The notes under the pieces are model-generated. The model did no database searches. It had not been told where the DNA came from and saw only the letters and a program-made list of their open reading frames with translations. From Bacillota bacterium (lineage in GTDB: Bacteria > Bacillota > Limnochordia > Darwinibacteriales > DTU012), in the NCBI GenBank assembly GCA_012521805.1, contig JAAYLQ010000055.1, forward strand, positions 1 to 53,335: a DNA stretch of 53,335 nt, in the 5' to 3' direction. Position numbers and translations under genes: made by a program. Position 1 is the stretch's first letter. Every line of letters starts with the position of its first letter. Below, piece after piece: positions 18,505 to 28,139 of this stretch.

Positions 18505-19398
18505 ATGCGTTCTACCTTATTACAACATCTAGCACCTAACCTGAGAACTTTATTGGAGCCGATCCGCACATGGGAGCTGATTGAAGAAATTAGACTGCGG
18601 ATCAATCAGCCGCTATTAATCAAGGAACGGGGCTTGGAGTATGGCGTTAACCGAATGGGAATCTGCCGGGTCCATGAGAGCTATTGTGTGACGATGGAGG
18701 ATTTAACCCGCAGTTTCGAAATTATGACCGATAATTCTTGGTACGCTCTAGAGGATGAGATTCGTTCGGGATACCTAACGCTTAGTGGAGGTCATCGGGT
18801 GGGAATCAGCGGGAAGGTTGTTTTAGAGCGGGGATATATCAAAACTTTAAAGTATATTAACGGCTTGAATATCCGTTTGGCAAGAGCTGTACCAGGTGCT
18901 GCTGATCCAGTGATGCGCCAGATTTTACGGGGTGATCGTATAGTCTCGACTCTTATAATTTCACCCCCAGGTTGTGGTAAAACAACACTGTTAAGGGATA
19001 TCTGTCGCCAGCTGTCCAACCGGGGATTTAATGTGGTTGTGATTGATGAACGCTCCGAAATAGCGGCATGCCATCGAGGAATTCCCCAGCTGGATATTGG
19101 GGAGTCCACTTATGTAATTGATAGCTGCCCAAAAGCTCAAGGTATATCCATGGCCCTTAGGGGATTGGCCCCCGACGTGATCATTACCGATGAAATCGGA
19201 CATCCCGATGATGGCACAGCGTTAGCAGATGCAATTCGAGCTGGCGTGGAGGTGATTTCGTCCTGCCATGGTGCGGATTGGGATAGTGTTCAGCAGAGAA
19301 CTTGGATGCAGTATGGTCGAGCAGCTTTTGCCCAGGCAGTATTCTTGTCTCGGCGCTGTGGTCCGGGTACTGTTGAACAGGTTCTGAAATTGGATTAG
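18505..19398 (+). CDS. spoIIIAA: Stage III sporulation protein AA (secretion-type ATPase)
   Basis: ISPPGCGKTTLLRDICR, VIDERSEIA, ITDEIG motifs; first gene of 8-gene cluster. Confidence 0.96.
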   Translation: MRSTLLQHLAPNLRTLLEPIRTWELIEEIRLRINQPLLIKERGLEYGVNRMGICRVHESYCVTMEDLTRSFEIMTDNSWYALEDEIRSGYLTLSGGHRVGISGKVVLERGYIKTLKYINGLNIRLARAVPGAADPVMRQILRGDRIVSTLIISPPGCGKTTLLRDICRQLSNRGFNVVVIDERSEIAACHRGIPQLDIGESTYVIDSCPKAQGISMALRGLAPDVIITDEIGHPDDGTALADAIRAGVEVISSCHGADWDSVQQRTWMQYGRAAFAQAVFLSRRCGPGTVEQVLKLD

Positions 19399-19436
19399 CT
19401 TGCATAGTATTAGATACCACGATGGGAGTGGATTCC

Positions 19437-19952
19437 ATGCTGCGGTTGTTTGGAGCACTGATAGTTATCATCGGATGTGGTTTAGGGGGGATGGTGGTCG
19501 CTAAAAGTTATGCACTGCGTCCTCAACACCTGAGGGAACTATCCAATGCACTGCAGTTGTTGGCAACAGAAATTGATTACGCCAGAACATCCTTATCTGA
19601 AGCTTGCAGTAAAATTGCTGGTCAAACCAAGGGACCGGCTGCTCAGTTTTTTGCCCAGTTTGCAGCTTACCTTGAGGGACGCAGCGGCATGAGCGCCAAT
19701 GAGGCTTGGAGCAAATCGCTCCAGGTTTTAGCAGATGCAGGTTTTGTGAAACAGGAACTGGAAACGATTGGTCATTTTGGCAGCGTGCTGGGACGCAGTG
19801 ATGCTGAAGATCAGCTGAAGCATCTTGCTCTTTTACAGACTAGGCTGGAACAGTTTGGCGATCAGGCTGAGCAGGAAAGGGAGAAAATGGTTCGGCTTTG
19901 GAATTATCTCGGCTTTTGTATTGGCGCTCTGGCAGTGTTAATGCTGATTTAG
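19437..19952 (+). CDS. spoIIIAB: Stage III sporulation protein AB
   Basis: Order and GCGLGGMVVAKSYALRPQHLRELSNALQLLATEI; ATG 19437 after GGGAG. Confidence 0.93.
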   Translation: MLRLFGALIVIIGCGLGGMVVAKSYALRPQHLRELSNALQLLATEIDYARTSLSEACSKIAGQTKGPAAQFFAQFAAYLEGRSGMSANEAWSKSLQVLADAGFVKQELETIGHFGSVLGRSDAEDQLKHLALLQTRLEQFGDQAEQEREKMVRLWNYLGFCIGALAVLMLI

Positions 19953-19966
19953 AAGGGAGTTAGGCA

Positions 19967-20164
19967 ATGACTGATTTAACACCTATTTATCGTATCGCTG
20001 GTTTGGGAATTTTGGTTGCTGTGCTGAACATCTTTCTTCAGCAGGCGGGCAGACAAGAACAAGCACAGATGCTCAGCCTAGCGGGAGTAATCATTGTGCT
20101 ACTCTGGCTTGTGCAGATGGTAGCCCGATTGTTTGAGAATGTTGAAGCAGTTTTTCGCTGGTAA
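19967..20164 (+). CDS. spoIIIAC: Stage III sporulation protein AC
   Basis: 65-aa two-TM protein in cluster order. Confidence 0.94.
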   Translation: MTDLTPIYRIAGLGILVAVLNIFLQQAGRQEQAQMLSLAGVIIVLLWLVQMVARLFENVEAVFRW

Positions 20165-20181
20165 ACTAGGGAGTGTTTCTA

Positions 20182-20571
20182 ATGTTGTGGGTTCCTTTAA
20201 TAACAGGACTAGCTGTTATCTTGGTGATTGTCCAAACCCAGCTCCGTGCGGTTAACCAGTCCTGGGCTGTTTTAACCTCAACAACGTTCACAGTAGTAGT
20301 GGCATTATTATTAATTCCTCAGTTAAATCAAATAGTGGGTTTTCTCCAGAGCCTTTCTGCCCAAGCAGGAGTGAGCGCCCATTATTTAGCACCAATTTTA
20401 AAAACCACAGCAATAGTCTATGTCACATCATTTGGTACCGAAATCTGTCGAGATGCAGATGAAAATGCCATGGCTGTTGTTGTGGAGTTAGCCGGGAAGC
20501 TGATTATTTTAATCATTGCGCTGCCGCTGATCGAAGCAATTCTAACTGCTGTATTAGGAATATTGGGATAG
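20182..20571 (+). CDS. spoIIIAD: Stage III sporulation protein AD
   Basis: Multi-TM, FGTEICRDADENAMAVVVELAGKLIIL. Confidence 0.94.
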   Translation: MLWVPLITGLAVILVIVQTQLRAVNQSWAVLTSTTFTVVVALLLIPQLNQIVGFLQSLSAQAGVSAHYLAPILKTTAIVYVTSFGTEICRDADENAMAVVVELAGKLIILIIALPLIEAILTAVLGILG

Positions 20572-20584
20572 TGGGTGGAGGCTA

Positions 20585-21766
20585 GTGAATAAAAATCGTG
20601 GTGTTATAGTGCTGCTGCTGTTTTTGTTTATAACAGCATACTCCGTAAGTACAGCTGCTGCTGATCCCACTCAGATCGACATCTTGGCCCAATCAGTGGA
20701 AGAGCAGCTGCGGACTCTCAATCTTGAAGAATTGTTAGGATTCGTTGACAGTATTGATCCAGAATTTCAAGAGTTTGTTCCGGCGTTGAACTGGCAGACA
20801 ATTTCCAGTCAGGGACTGAAGGGACTTAATCTAATAGATATACTGAATACTTTTGTCCGCGCGCTGTTTAAAGAAGTGATATTCAGTTCATATTTAATGC
20901 GCCAGCTGCTGGTAGCAGCTCTATTGTCAGCAGTGCTGCGGCAGTTACAGCTTTCTGTGGAAGATAAAGGAATAATCAATATCGGGCTTTTAGTCTGCTT
21001 TCTGGTGATTATCTATATTGGGCTGCAGAGTTTTCGCTCCGCCTTAGCCTTGGCATATCAAAGTCTAGATGATATGGTTTCGTTTATGTATGCCTTACTG
21101 CCGATGCTGGCTACGTTGGTGGCGTCAGTTGGGGGGATCACCTCGGCTGCTATCTTTCATCCGGTACTGATCGCTGTGGTCAGCGGTGTTGCCTTTTTGA
21201 TAAGAACTGTTTTGTTTCCTCTGCTGAATGTATCTGCTGTTGTTGGTTTGCTGGTACATATTTCCCCTGATTTTCCTTTAACCCGTTTGAGCAGCCTGCT
21301 TAAACATTTATCGACAATGCTGCTTTCTTTTGTTTTTACAATCTTTTTAGGTGTATTAGCGGTGCGAGGAGCGGTTGCACCTGTAGCAGATGGGGTCGCT
21401 CTAAGAGCGGCAAAATTTTTAACTAGCAATGTTGTGCCGGTGATCGGTTCCATGTTTGCTAATGCGGTAGAAGTGGTAGTCGGAGGGTCACTATTAATCA
21501 AGAACACTGTAGGAATGTTTGGGATGCTGATAATTTTCCTTTTAGTAGCCCTGCCAATAATTAAGATCTGGGCGATCGTTCTGATTTACCGTATTGTGGC
21601 TGCCTTGGTTGAGCCGATCAGCGATAAGCGGATTGCTGAGGTGGTGGGCAGTATGGCGGGCTCCCTCACTTTGGTCATGGTGTCACTGGCTACTGTTGCG
21701 CTGATGTTTTTCCTGACAATTACGATTTTAGTTGGCATTGGCAATTTAGCTGCGGTAATGAGGTGA
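20585..21766 (+). CDS. spoIIIAE: Stage III sporulation protein AE
   Basis: 393-aa multi-TM protein with signal-like N-terminus in cluster order. Confidence 0.94.
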   Translation: MNKNRGVIVLLLFLFITAYSVSTAAADPTQIDILAQSVEEQLRTLNLEELLGFVDSIDPEFQEFVPALNWQTISSQGLKGLNLIDILNTFVRALFKEVIFSSYLMRQLLVAALLSAVLRQLQLSVEDKGIINIGLLVCFLVIIYIGLQSFRSALALAYQSLDDMVSFMYALLPMLATLVASVGGITSAAIFHPVLIAVVSGVAFLIRTVLFPLLNVSAVVGLLVHISPDFPLTRLSSLLKHLSTMLLSFVFTIFLGVLAVRGAVAPVADGVALRAAKFLTSNVVPVIGSMFANAVEVVVGGSLLIKNTVGMFGMLIIFLLVALPIIKIWAIVLIYRIVAALVEPISDKRIAEVVGSMAGSLTLVMVSLATVALMFFLTITILVGIGNLAAVMR

Positions 21767-21767
21767 G

Positions 21768-22301
21768 ATGATGAGTGAATTACAGCAGTGGCTGCGGATG
21801 GCAGTAGGCATAATCTTGATGACAGCGATCTTTGATCTTCTGCTGCCGGCAAATGATAATAAGAAGCTGGCAAAGCTGGTGATGGGATTAGTGATCATGA
21901 TGGTGCTGCTGGAACCAATATTAGCAGTAGTTTATTCGGGGTGGAGAGCTGATTGGTTCTCACTAGGGAACCCTGCGCTGCCGCCGTCTGTTAACTTGGC
22001 TGATGCCAGCAGTCGGATCCACAGTGCCGGAATGCAGCCAGTGATGCAGCTGGTTACGGAAAATGCTGCTCATCAATTGGAAGCGCTGTTAATCAGCAGT
22101 CCAGCAATCGCGGATGCGCGGCTCACAATTACCATGAGTGAAGACGGTTCGATAACAGCTGTAGAGGTGAGGGTAATCCCAACAAATGCTGCGGAACAAC
22201 TTTCACAGAAGGATCTACAAGAGCTGGAGCTCTTAGTGAAAGATTTGGTTTCTAGGTATTTGCAGATCGCTCAAGCAAATATTTATGTTGAAATTGGCTA
22301 A
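21768..22301 (+). CDS. spoIIIAF: Stage III sporulation protein AF
   Basis: Two-TM N-terminus plus soluble domain, cluster order. Confidence 0.9.
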   Translation: MMSELQQWLRMAVGIILMTAIFDLLLPANDNKKLAKLVMGLVIMMVLLEPILAVVYSGWRADWFSLGNPALPPSVNLADASSRIHSAGMQPVMQLVTENAAHQLEALLISSPAIADARLTITMSEDGSITAVEVRVIPTNAAEQLSQKDLQELELLVKDLVSRYLQIAQANIYVEIG

Positions 22302-22318
22302 AGTGAGGAGGAAGTGGT

Positions 22319-22852
22319 GTGTTAGATAGACTATCGGTGTTTCAGCGCAAACTGATCAATTGGTTAGGTTTCTTAGTCGTAATCGGCATTGGCTTTATGC
22401 TGATTCAACCTCCTAAATCAACTTCAAATCGAGGTGGATTGACCCAACCCCCCACAAGTCCTCCAGTTAGCCATGAGCAGAACAGCGGCAGTTATGAGGG
22501 TCAAATTGAACAGCGGTTAGTGCAGATACTTTCACAGATTGCGGGCGTTGGTGATGTTGAGGTCTTTGTAACCCTGGAACGGAGTTCAAAAATCGTGATT
22601 GCTGAGTCAATTACTGAGGAAATTAGAGAGGGGGAAATGCGTCAAACTAAATCGCCTATTACATTGAGGGCTGATGGAGGCAGTTATGAAGTACCCGTGA
22701 TTTTAGAAGAGTATGAGCCACAGCTCCGGGGAGTTTTAATTGTAGCCAGCGGTGCTGAACACCCTCAGACTAGGTATCAGATTCTGCAAGCAGTCCAAAC
22801 AGTGCTGCAGCTGCCGATGTACAAGATTGAAGTGCTGGCTAAAGCAAACTAG
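22319..22852 (+). CDS. spoIIIAG: Stage III sporulation protein AG
   Basis: Single TM then ring-building-motif domain: LVQILSQIAGVGDVEVFVTLE, YKIEVLAKAN. Confidence 0.94.
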   Translation: MLDRLSVFQRKLINWLGFLVVIGIGFMLIQPPKSTSNRGGLTQPPTSPPVSHEQNSGSYEGQIEQRLVQILSQIAGVGDVEVFVTLERSSKIVIAESITEEIREGEMRQTKSPITLRADGGSYEVPVILEEYEPQLRGVLIVASGAEHPQTRYQILQAVQTVLQLPMYKIEVLAKAN

Positions 22853-22869
22853 AGAAAGGTGGTCGTGCT

Positions 22870-23466
22870 GTGTATTATGTGATTCATGCTAAAAAGATTG
22901 TTCTGCTGATGATTATCTTGGTGTTGATTGGCGTAACATTTTGGGCAGGTTTTTATGGTGAAGAAGGAATTCGTGAGACAGGAGCGGAGTTTGGTTCTTA
23001 TGCAGATCAAGATATTGATCCAGACCAAGAACCAGTAGTGGATGTTTTCGCACAAACACCGCGGACAGTAAGTGAGCTGGAAGAAGGGGTGGTTGTTGCT
23101 GTCACACCGGTACCGACTAAATTTGTGGAATATCGGATCGAGCGGGAAAAAGTAAGAAGTCAGCGGCTTGATCTGCTGGAGCGGATGCTGGAAAGCCCAG
23201 AACTTGATGCTGAAGAGCGTCGGCAGCTGCAGTTAGAACTGATTAGTTTGTTGGACAATATGGCAAAAGAGACTGAGTTAGAAAATCTATTGAAAGTAAA
23301 TGGATATATTGATGCTGTGGTGCTGATTGAAAACGATTCGGCGACAATAGTCGTTCCAGTGACGCTCACAAGCACAGAAGTGGAGGCCATTGGCGAAATG
23401 GTGCGCAGGATCACCAATATCAGGTTTGACAGGATAACGATTATTGATGAGTTGACCAGAAGTTAG
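22870..23466 (+). CDS. spoIIIAH: Stage III sporulation protein AH
   Basis: Single TM, EREKVRSQRLDLLERMLES, VTSTEVEAIGEMVRRIT-type RBM domain. Confidence 0.94.
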   Translation: MYYVIHAKKIVLLMIILVLIGVTFWAGFYGEEGIRETGAEFGSYADQDIDPDQEPVVDVFAQTPRTVSELEEGVVVAVTPVPTKFVEYRIEREKVRSQRLDLLERMLESPELDAEERRQLQLELISLLDNMAKETELENLLKVNGYIDAVVLIENDSATIVVPVTLTSTEVEAIGEMVRRITNIRFDRITIIDELTRS

Positions 23467-23470
23467 TGTG

Positions 23471-23512
23471 AAACCAAGGTTCCACCAACCAAGGGTAGAC
23501 CTTGGTTTTTTT
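23471..23512 (+). terminator. Intrinsic terminator after spoIIIA operon
   Basis: AAACCAAGGT ... ACCTTGGTTT followed by T-run. Confidence 0.85.
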
Positions 23513-23628
23513 TGGCATGAAATTGATGTATCAGTGGAAAAGTATACCATGAAACAGGACATTACTTTAGAATGTCGAAACTATTATTACTTCCCTGCTT
23601 AATCCTGAAGAAAGTTGAGGCGGTAAGG

Positions 23629-24084
23629 ATGAATATTGACCTGAAAGAGATAATTACCGTGTTTAGTGACAGTAATGTGAGTGAATTAAAACTAGAGCTT
23701 GAGAATCTCAAGCTGTATTTGGCAAAATCGATGCAGGTATCAAGTCCTCCTCTCCAGGCTTCACCAGCACCGGTTGAGCAGGAGGTTGGGGAACAGGGAT
23801 CCGCTATCGAGGTGCAGCAGCGGGAAAAATATGGACCGAACGTACATGAGGTTTGTTCTCCCATGGTTGGTACATTTTATCGTGCACCATCCCCCGATAG
23901 CGAGCCTTTTGTAACTGAAGGTTCTATGGTGGAAAAGGGACAGACATTATGTATAATCGAAGCGATGAAATTAATGAATGAGTTGGAATCTGAGTATAAC
24001 GGTAGAATTGTTAAGATTTTAGTTGAAAATGGACAACCTGTGGAATTTGGACAGCCTTTATTTTTAATTGAATCTGGAGAATAG
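23629..24084 (+). CDS. accB: Acetyl-CoA carboxylase biotin carboxyl carrier protein
   Basis: Biotinylation motif EAMKLMNE; Met at 23629 preferred over 23572. Confidence 0.95.
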   Translation: MNIDLKEIITVFSDSNVSELKLELENLKLYLAKSMQVSSPPLQASPAPVEQEVGEQGSAIEVQQREKYGPNVHEVCSPMVGTFYRAPSPDSEPFVTEGSMVEKGQTLCIIEAMKLMNELESEYNGRIVKILVENGQPVEFGQPLFLIESGE

Positions 24085-24087
24085 CGA

Positions 24088-25449
24088 GTGGTTGCAGTGT
24101 TTGGAAAGATTCTAATTGCAAATCGTGGGGAAATAGCAGTAAGAGTGATCCGTGCATGCCGCGAGTTAGGTATAAAAACGGTAGCAATTTATTCTGAAGC
24201 TGACCGAAATTCACTCCATGTGAAGCTGGCTGATGAAGCTGTGTGCGTTGGTCCTGCACCATCCCAATCAAGCTACCTACATGTTCCTAATATCATTGCT
24301 GCAGCGGTGATGAGCAAAGCAGATGCGATTCATCCTGGATATGGCTATCTCAGCGAGCGTGCTGACTTTGCTGAGATCTGTGAGGATTATGGAATCACTT
24401 TCATCGGACCTAAGGCTGCTCAGATCGAGCTCATGGGTGATAAATCACGAGCTAAAGCGGTGATGGAAGCGGCAGGCGTTCCTGTAGTTCCCGGCAGTGA
24501 TGGACCAATAGCTGATGAAACGGAACTTCAGGCTGTGGCTGAAAAAATTGGTTATCCGGTAATCATTAAGGCATCAGCTGGCGGAGGCGGCAGAGGCATG
24601 CGGGTAGCATATAATGAAGAAGAGCTGCTGAAAGGGTACCGCTTGGCCCGCAGTGAGGCAGGGGCTGCTTTCGGTAATGATCAAGTTTACGTTGAGCGCT
24701 TTATTAATAATCCTCGGCATGTAGAAATTCAACTCCTTGGTGACCAGTATGGAAATATAGTACACTTTGGCGAGCGGGAATGCTCGATTCAGCGGCGGCA
24801 TCAAAAACTGATAGAAGAATCTCCCTCCCCAGCAGTTAGTGACCGTTTGCGGGAGCAGATGGGAGAGGCCGCGGTAAAAGGCGCTAAAGCAGTAAATTAT
24901 CTCAATGCAGGTACGATTGAATTTCTCTTGGATGAGGAAGGTAACTTCTACTTTATGGAGATGAATACAAGAATCCAGGTGGAACATCCTGTTACCGAAA
25001 TGGTGTATGGTATAGATTTAGTAAAGGCCCAGATTCAAATTGCAGCAGGTGCTGAATTAGATTATAATCAGCAGGATATCGTTCCTTCTGCCCATGCAAT
25101 TGAGTGCCGAATCAATGCTGAAAATCCCGATAACGGTTTTTTACCATCACCAGGCTTGATTTCACAACTCCATATTCCTGGAGGACATGGTATCCGCTGG
25201 GACAGCTATGTTTACCAAGGCTGTGAGATTTCGCCATATTATGACTCGATGTTTGGTAAACTAATTATATGGGGTACTGATCGAGAAGAAGCGATCAACC
25301 GCATGCAGAGCGCATTAGCTGAGATTGAAATAGAAGGGATCACCCATAATGTCAGGTTCCATCAACGCATACTGCAGGATTCACGTTTTCGTGCTGGTAA
25401 ATATGGGGTAGATTTTGTTGATCGTTTTTTGGCGGAAACTAAGAGATGA
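24088..25449 (+). CDS. accC: Acetyl-CoA carboxylase biotin carboxylase
   Basis: [50 protein letters not shown]. Confidence 0.97.
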   Translation: MVAVFGKILIANRGEIAVRVIRACRELGIKTVAIYSEADRNSLHVKLADEAVCVGPAPSQSSYLHVPNIIAAAVMSKADAIHPGYGYLSERADFAEICEDYGITFIGPKAAQIELMGDKSRAKAVMEAAGVPVVPGSDGPIADETELQAVAEKIGYPVIIKASAGGGGRGMRVAYNEEELLKGYRLARSEAGAAFGNDQVYVERFINNPRHVEIQLLGDQYGNIVHFGERECSIQRRHQKLIEESPSPAVSDRLREQMGEAAVKGAKAVNYLNAGTIEFLLDEEGNFYFMEMNTRIQVEHPVTEMVYGIDLVKAQIQIAAGAELDYNQQDIVPSAHAIECRINAENPDNGFLPSPGLISQLHIPGGHGIRWDSYVYQGCEISPYYDSMFGKLIIWGTDREEAINRMQSALAEIEIEGITHNVRFHQRILQDSRFRAGKYGVDFVDRFLAETKR

Positions 25450-25454
25450 GTTAA

Positions 25455-25483
25455 TTGTCAAATATTAGGTGGTTTGTTATAAT
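25455..25483 (+). promoter_or_regulatory. Strong sigma-A promoter for asp23/amaP/nusB segment
   Basis: TTGTCA-N17-TATAAT with TG extended -10. Confidence 0.75.
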
Positions 25484-25508
25484 ATCAACGTGAGGAGGTG
25501 CCAAAATT

Positions 25509-25910
25509 ATGGCAGATGAGCAGCGCACTAGTTTAGGTGAACTTAAGATTGCTAACGAAGTAGTGGGTATTATCGCAGGTTTAGCTGCGACTGAGATCGA
25601 AGGTGTAGCTGGAATGAGCGGTGGACTCGCCGGCGGTATTGCTGAAATGTTAGGTAGAAAAAATCTATCAAAAGGAGTTAAGGTTGAAGTCGGTGAGCAT
25701 GAAGCTGCGGTAGATCTGTTTATTATCGTTAATTATGGAACACCTATTCCAGAAGTGGCGAGAAATATACAGAATAATGTTAAGCAGGCTATCGAAGGGA
25801 TGACTGGTCTTAACGTTGTGGAAGTAAACGTTCATGTATTAGGAGTGCATTTTCCACAGCCAGCACCAGAAGAACCGCCCCAAGAGACGCCGCAGCCACG
25901 GGTGAAGTAA
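25509..25910 (+). CDS. Asp23/Gls24 family envelope stress protein (YqhY-like)
   Basis: IANEVVGIIAGLAATEIEGVAGMSGG ... GLNVVEVNVHVLGVHF. Confidence 0.94.
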   Translation: MADEQRTSLGELKIANEVVGIIAGLAATEIEGVAGMSGGLAGGIAEMLGRKNLSKGVKVEVGEHEAAVDLFIIVNYGTPIPEVARNIQNNVKQAIEGMTGLNVVEVNVHVLGVHFPQPAPEEPPQETPQPRVK

Positions 25911-26435
25911 ATGACTACACTTGATCGGTTGATTTTACTAGTTGTTGCCATTGTATTGCTGGTGATCAGTGCGTTTGTTGCCATGACTCTCTTTGGCAGC
26001 AGCGCACTGATAGATTGGCTGCTGATTGTTCAGTCGGGAAAATTTGATGGGATTTTGTTAATTGTAATTCTGCTTTTACTTGTTGGGTATTTAGCGTTAA
26101 TGCTGGCAAACGAACGTAAAGTTGATGAAAGGGCAGTTGTTCAACAGACGCCCTTAGGAGACGTACGGATCACTGTTCCGACCATTTCTGAGCTGGTTAA
26201 TAAAGCTGTACAGGGTATCGAGGGGATCAAAGAGCTTTCAATTACAGTGACAGAGATTGAGCCTTTAAGTCTCAGACTGGAGCTGCAGCTCTTGCCAGAT
26301 CGACCGATACCTCAATTAACCGAAATGGTCCAAGCCAGCGTAAGCGACTATTTACAGCAGACCATCGGAGTTGGAGCATCAGTTATCAATGTTGTTGTGA
26401 AAGGAGTTGCTTCTCAACAGCAGATACGAATGTAG
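25911..26435 (+). CDS. amaP: Alkaline shock response membrane anchor protein AmaP
   Basis: Two TM helices then Asp23-like domain; directly follows Asp23. Confidence 0.88.
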   Translation: MTTLDRLILLVVAIVLLVISAFVAMTLFGSSALIDWLLIVQSGKFDGILLIVILLLLVGYLALMLANERKVDERAVVQQTPLGDVRITVPTISELVNKAVQGIEGIKELSITVTEIEPLSLRLELQLLPDRPIPQLTEMVQASVSDYLQQTIGVGASVINVVVKGVASQQQIRM

Positions 26436-26465
26436 TAAATGATTTCTAATTTGGAGGTGAGTGGC

Positions 26466-26882
26466 TTGAGCAGACGTTTAGCGCGGCGAACAGCATTGCA
26501 GTTACTCTATCAGATCGATCTTACAAAATGTTCAACAGCAGATGCATTGGCGAATACAGCAGTGGAAACACCATTATCGTCTGTGGACCAAGAGTTCGCT
26601 CACCTGCTGGTTAAAGGTGTTAGGGAACGTCTTCAGGAACTCGATGAGCTGATTGCTCGTTTTGCGAAAGATTGGACACTTGAACGGATGTCTGTCGTCG
26701 ATCGCAATATTCTGCGACTAGCTATTTTTGAACTAAGGTACATGCCGGATGTTCCAACCAAAGTAAGTATTAATGAAGCGGTAGAACTGGCTAAAGCTTT
26801 TAGTGATGAGCAAGCTGCCAAGTTCATCAACGGAATATTAGGTACAGTAGTAGATTATCTAGCGGGAGTACATAATGAGTAG
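26466..26882 (+). CDS. nusB: Transcription antitermination factor NusB
   Basis: RRLARRTALQLLYQIDL ... DRNILRLAIFELRYMPDVPTKVSINEAVELAKAFSDEQAAKFINGILG; TTG 26466 after GGAGGTGAG. Confidence 0.95.
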   Translation: MSRRLARRTALQLLYQIDLTKCSTADALANTAVETPLSSVDQEFAHLLVKGVRERLQELDELIARFAKDWTLERMSVVDRNILRLAIFELRYMPDVPTKVSINEAVELAKAFSDEQAAKFINGILGTVVDYLAGVHNE

Positions 26883-27849
26883 AGCATATTTCTTAGGAAT
26901 AGATACCAGCAATTACACAACATCTATTGCCCTAGTGGATGAGCAAGCTCAGCTGGTTGCAGACATTAGACAGTTACTACCGGTCAAATCTGGACAAAGG
27001 GGTCTTCGTCAATCGGAGGCTCTTTTTTGGCACGTAAAGCACCTGCCGCTCTTAATTGAGCAGGCAGCGGCTGTTGTTCCTAATCTATCGGAAAAGCTGC
27101 GGGCAGCTGCGGTTACTACCAAGCCGCGTCCAGCTTCAGATTCATATATGCCTGTTTTTTTAGCAGGCACTGGCATTGTCGATACTTTAGCATCAGTTTT
27201 GCAGATACCAAAGTTTACCCTATCGCATCAAGAAAGTCATATTTGGGCTGGTCTCTTCAGTGCTAAAGGACCAGCTGCAGATCACTTTTTAGCCCTGCAT
27301 CTGTCTGGAGGTACATCTGAGATTTTAGTGGTGACGGTAAAACCAGATTATCGCTTGGAGATCCAACTTTTAGGAGGAACAGCAGATCTGCATGCGGGAC
27401 AGTTAGTTGACCGAGTTGGTGTAGCCATGGGACTGCAGTTTCCCGCAGGCCGCGATTTGGAACAGCTAGCCCTAGCCAGTACCAAAGACTTGATTATTCC
27501 TTCATACCATCACGAGGGACAAATTAGTTTTTCTGGAGCGGAAGCGGCAGCCTTACGGATGCTGAATAAGGAGAAAAAGGAAGATGTAGCGAGGGCGGTC
27601 CTGCTTAATATTGCCCGGGCAACCACCAAACTGATTCAGTGGGCAGGCACGAGGACTCGAATAACCCAAGTACTATTGGTTGGCGGTGTATGTTCTAACT
27701 TAATTCTGCGGGCAGAATTATTGGAGCGGCTAACTGATTTTGAGCTGTTCTTTGCAGAACCAAAATTCAGCGTTGATAATGCTGTGGGCGCCGCAGTATT
27801 TTCAGCCCTTTCTTTTGCTGGAGATTCGTTTAGTCGTCATGTTTTTTGA
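26875..27849 (+). CDS. M22/Kae1-TsaD-like family protein (TsaD paralog)
   Basis: FLGIDTSNYTTSIALVD, LSHQESHIWAGLFSA (HxxxH), LHLSGGTSEIL, LLGGTADLHAGQLVDRVG, VGGVCSN, DNAVGAAVF. Confidence 0.88.
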   Translation: MSRAYFLGIDTSNYTTSIALVDEQAQLVADIRQLLPVKSGQRGLRQSEALFWHVKHLPLLIEQAAAVVPNLSEKLRAAAVTTKPRPASDSYMPVFLAGTGIVDTLASVLQIPKFTLSHQESHIWAGLFSAKGPAADHFLALHLSGGTSEILVVTVKPDYRLEIQLLGGTADLHAGQLVDRVGVAMGLQFPAGRDLEQLALASTKDLIIPSYHHEGQISFSGAEAAALRMLNKEKKEDVARAVLLNIARATTKLIQWAGTRTRITQVLLVGGVCSNLILRAELLERLTDFELFFAEPKFSVDNAVGAAVFSALSFAGDSFSRHVF

Positions 27850-27886
27850 CCAGGCTGCATATTATTCAGCAGAGGGAGGGATAGCT

Positions 27887-28045
27887 GTGTGGCTTAAAAT
27901 TATCATTGGAGCTGCAGCAGGCTTGATTGTTGGGCATTGGGTACCTCCAGGGTATGCAGTTTGGGCATTGATTGGTGTAGTGCTGGGTGCTTTAGCAGAC
28001 ATAGTTTTAAATCGCTATTTGAAAAAGGAGAAAGAACAAGAATAA
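27887..28045 (+). CDS. Small membrane protein (about 52 aa)
   Basis: GTG after GAGGGAGGG; WLKIIIGAAAGLIVGHWVPPGYAVWALIGVVLGALADIVLNRYLKKEKEQE, two hydrophobic segments. Confidence 0.65.
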   Translation: MWLKIIIGAAAGLIVGHWVPPGYAVWALIGVVLGALADIVLNRYLKKEKEQE

Positions 28046-28047
28046 TC

Positions 28048-28072
28048 TACCGGGGCTGTCCCCCGGTTTTTT
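28048..28072 (+). terminator. Intrinsic terminator
   Basis: ACCGGGG-CTGTC-CCCCGGT followed by T-run. Confidence 0.8.
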
Positions 28073-28139
28073 CTTTGGCGATGAAAATCCAAGCAGGTTT
28101 TCAAAACAGCCGGAGAGAACATAACTGAGGGGGGATACA

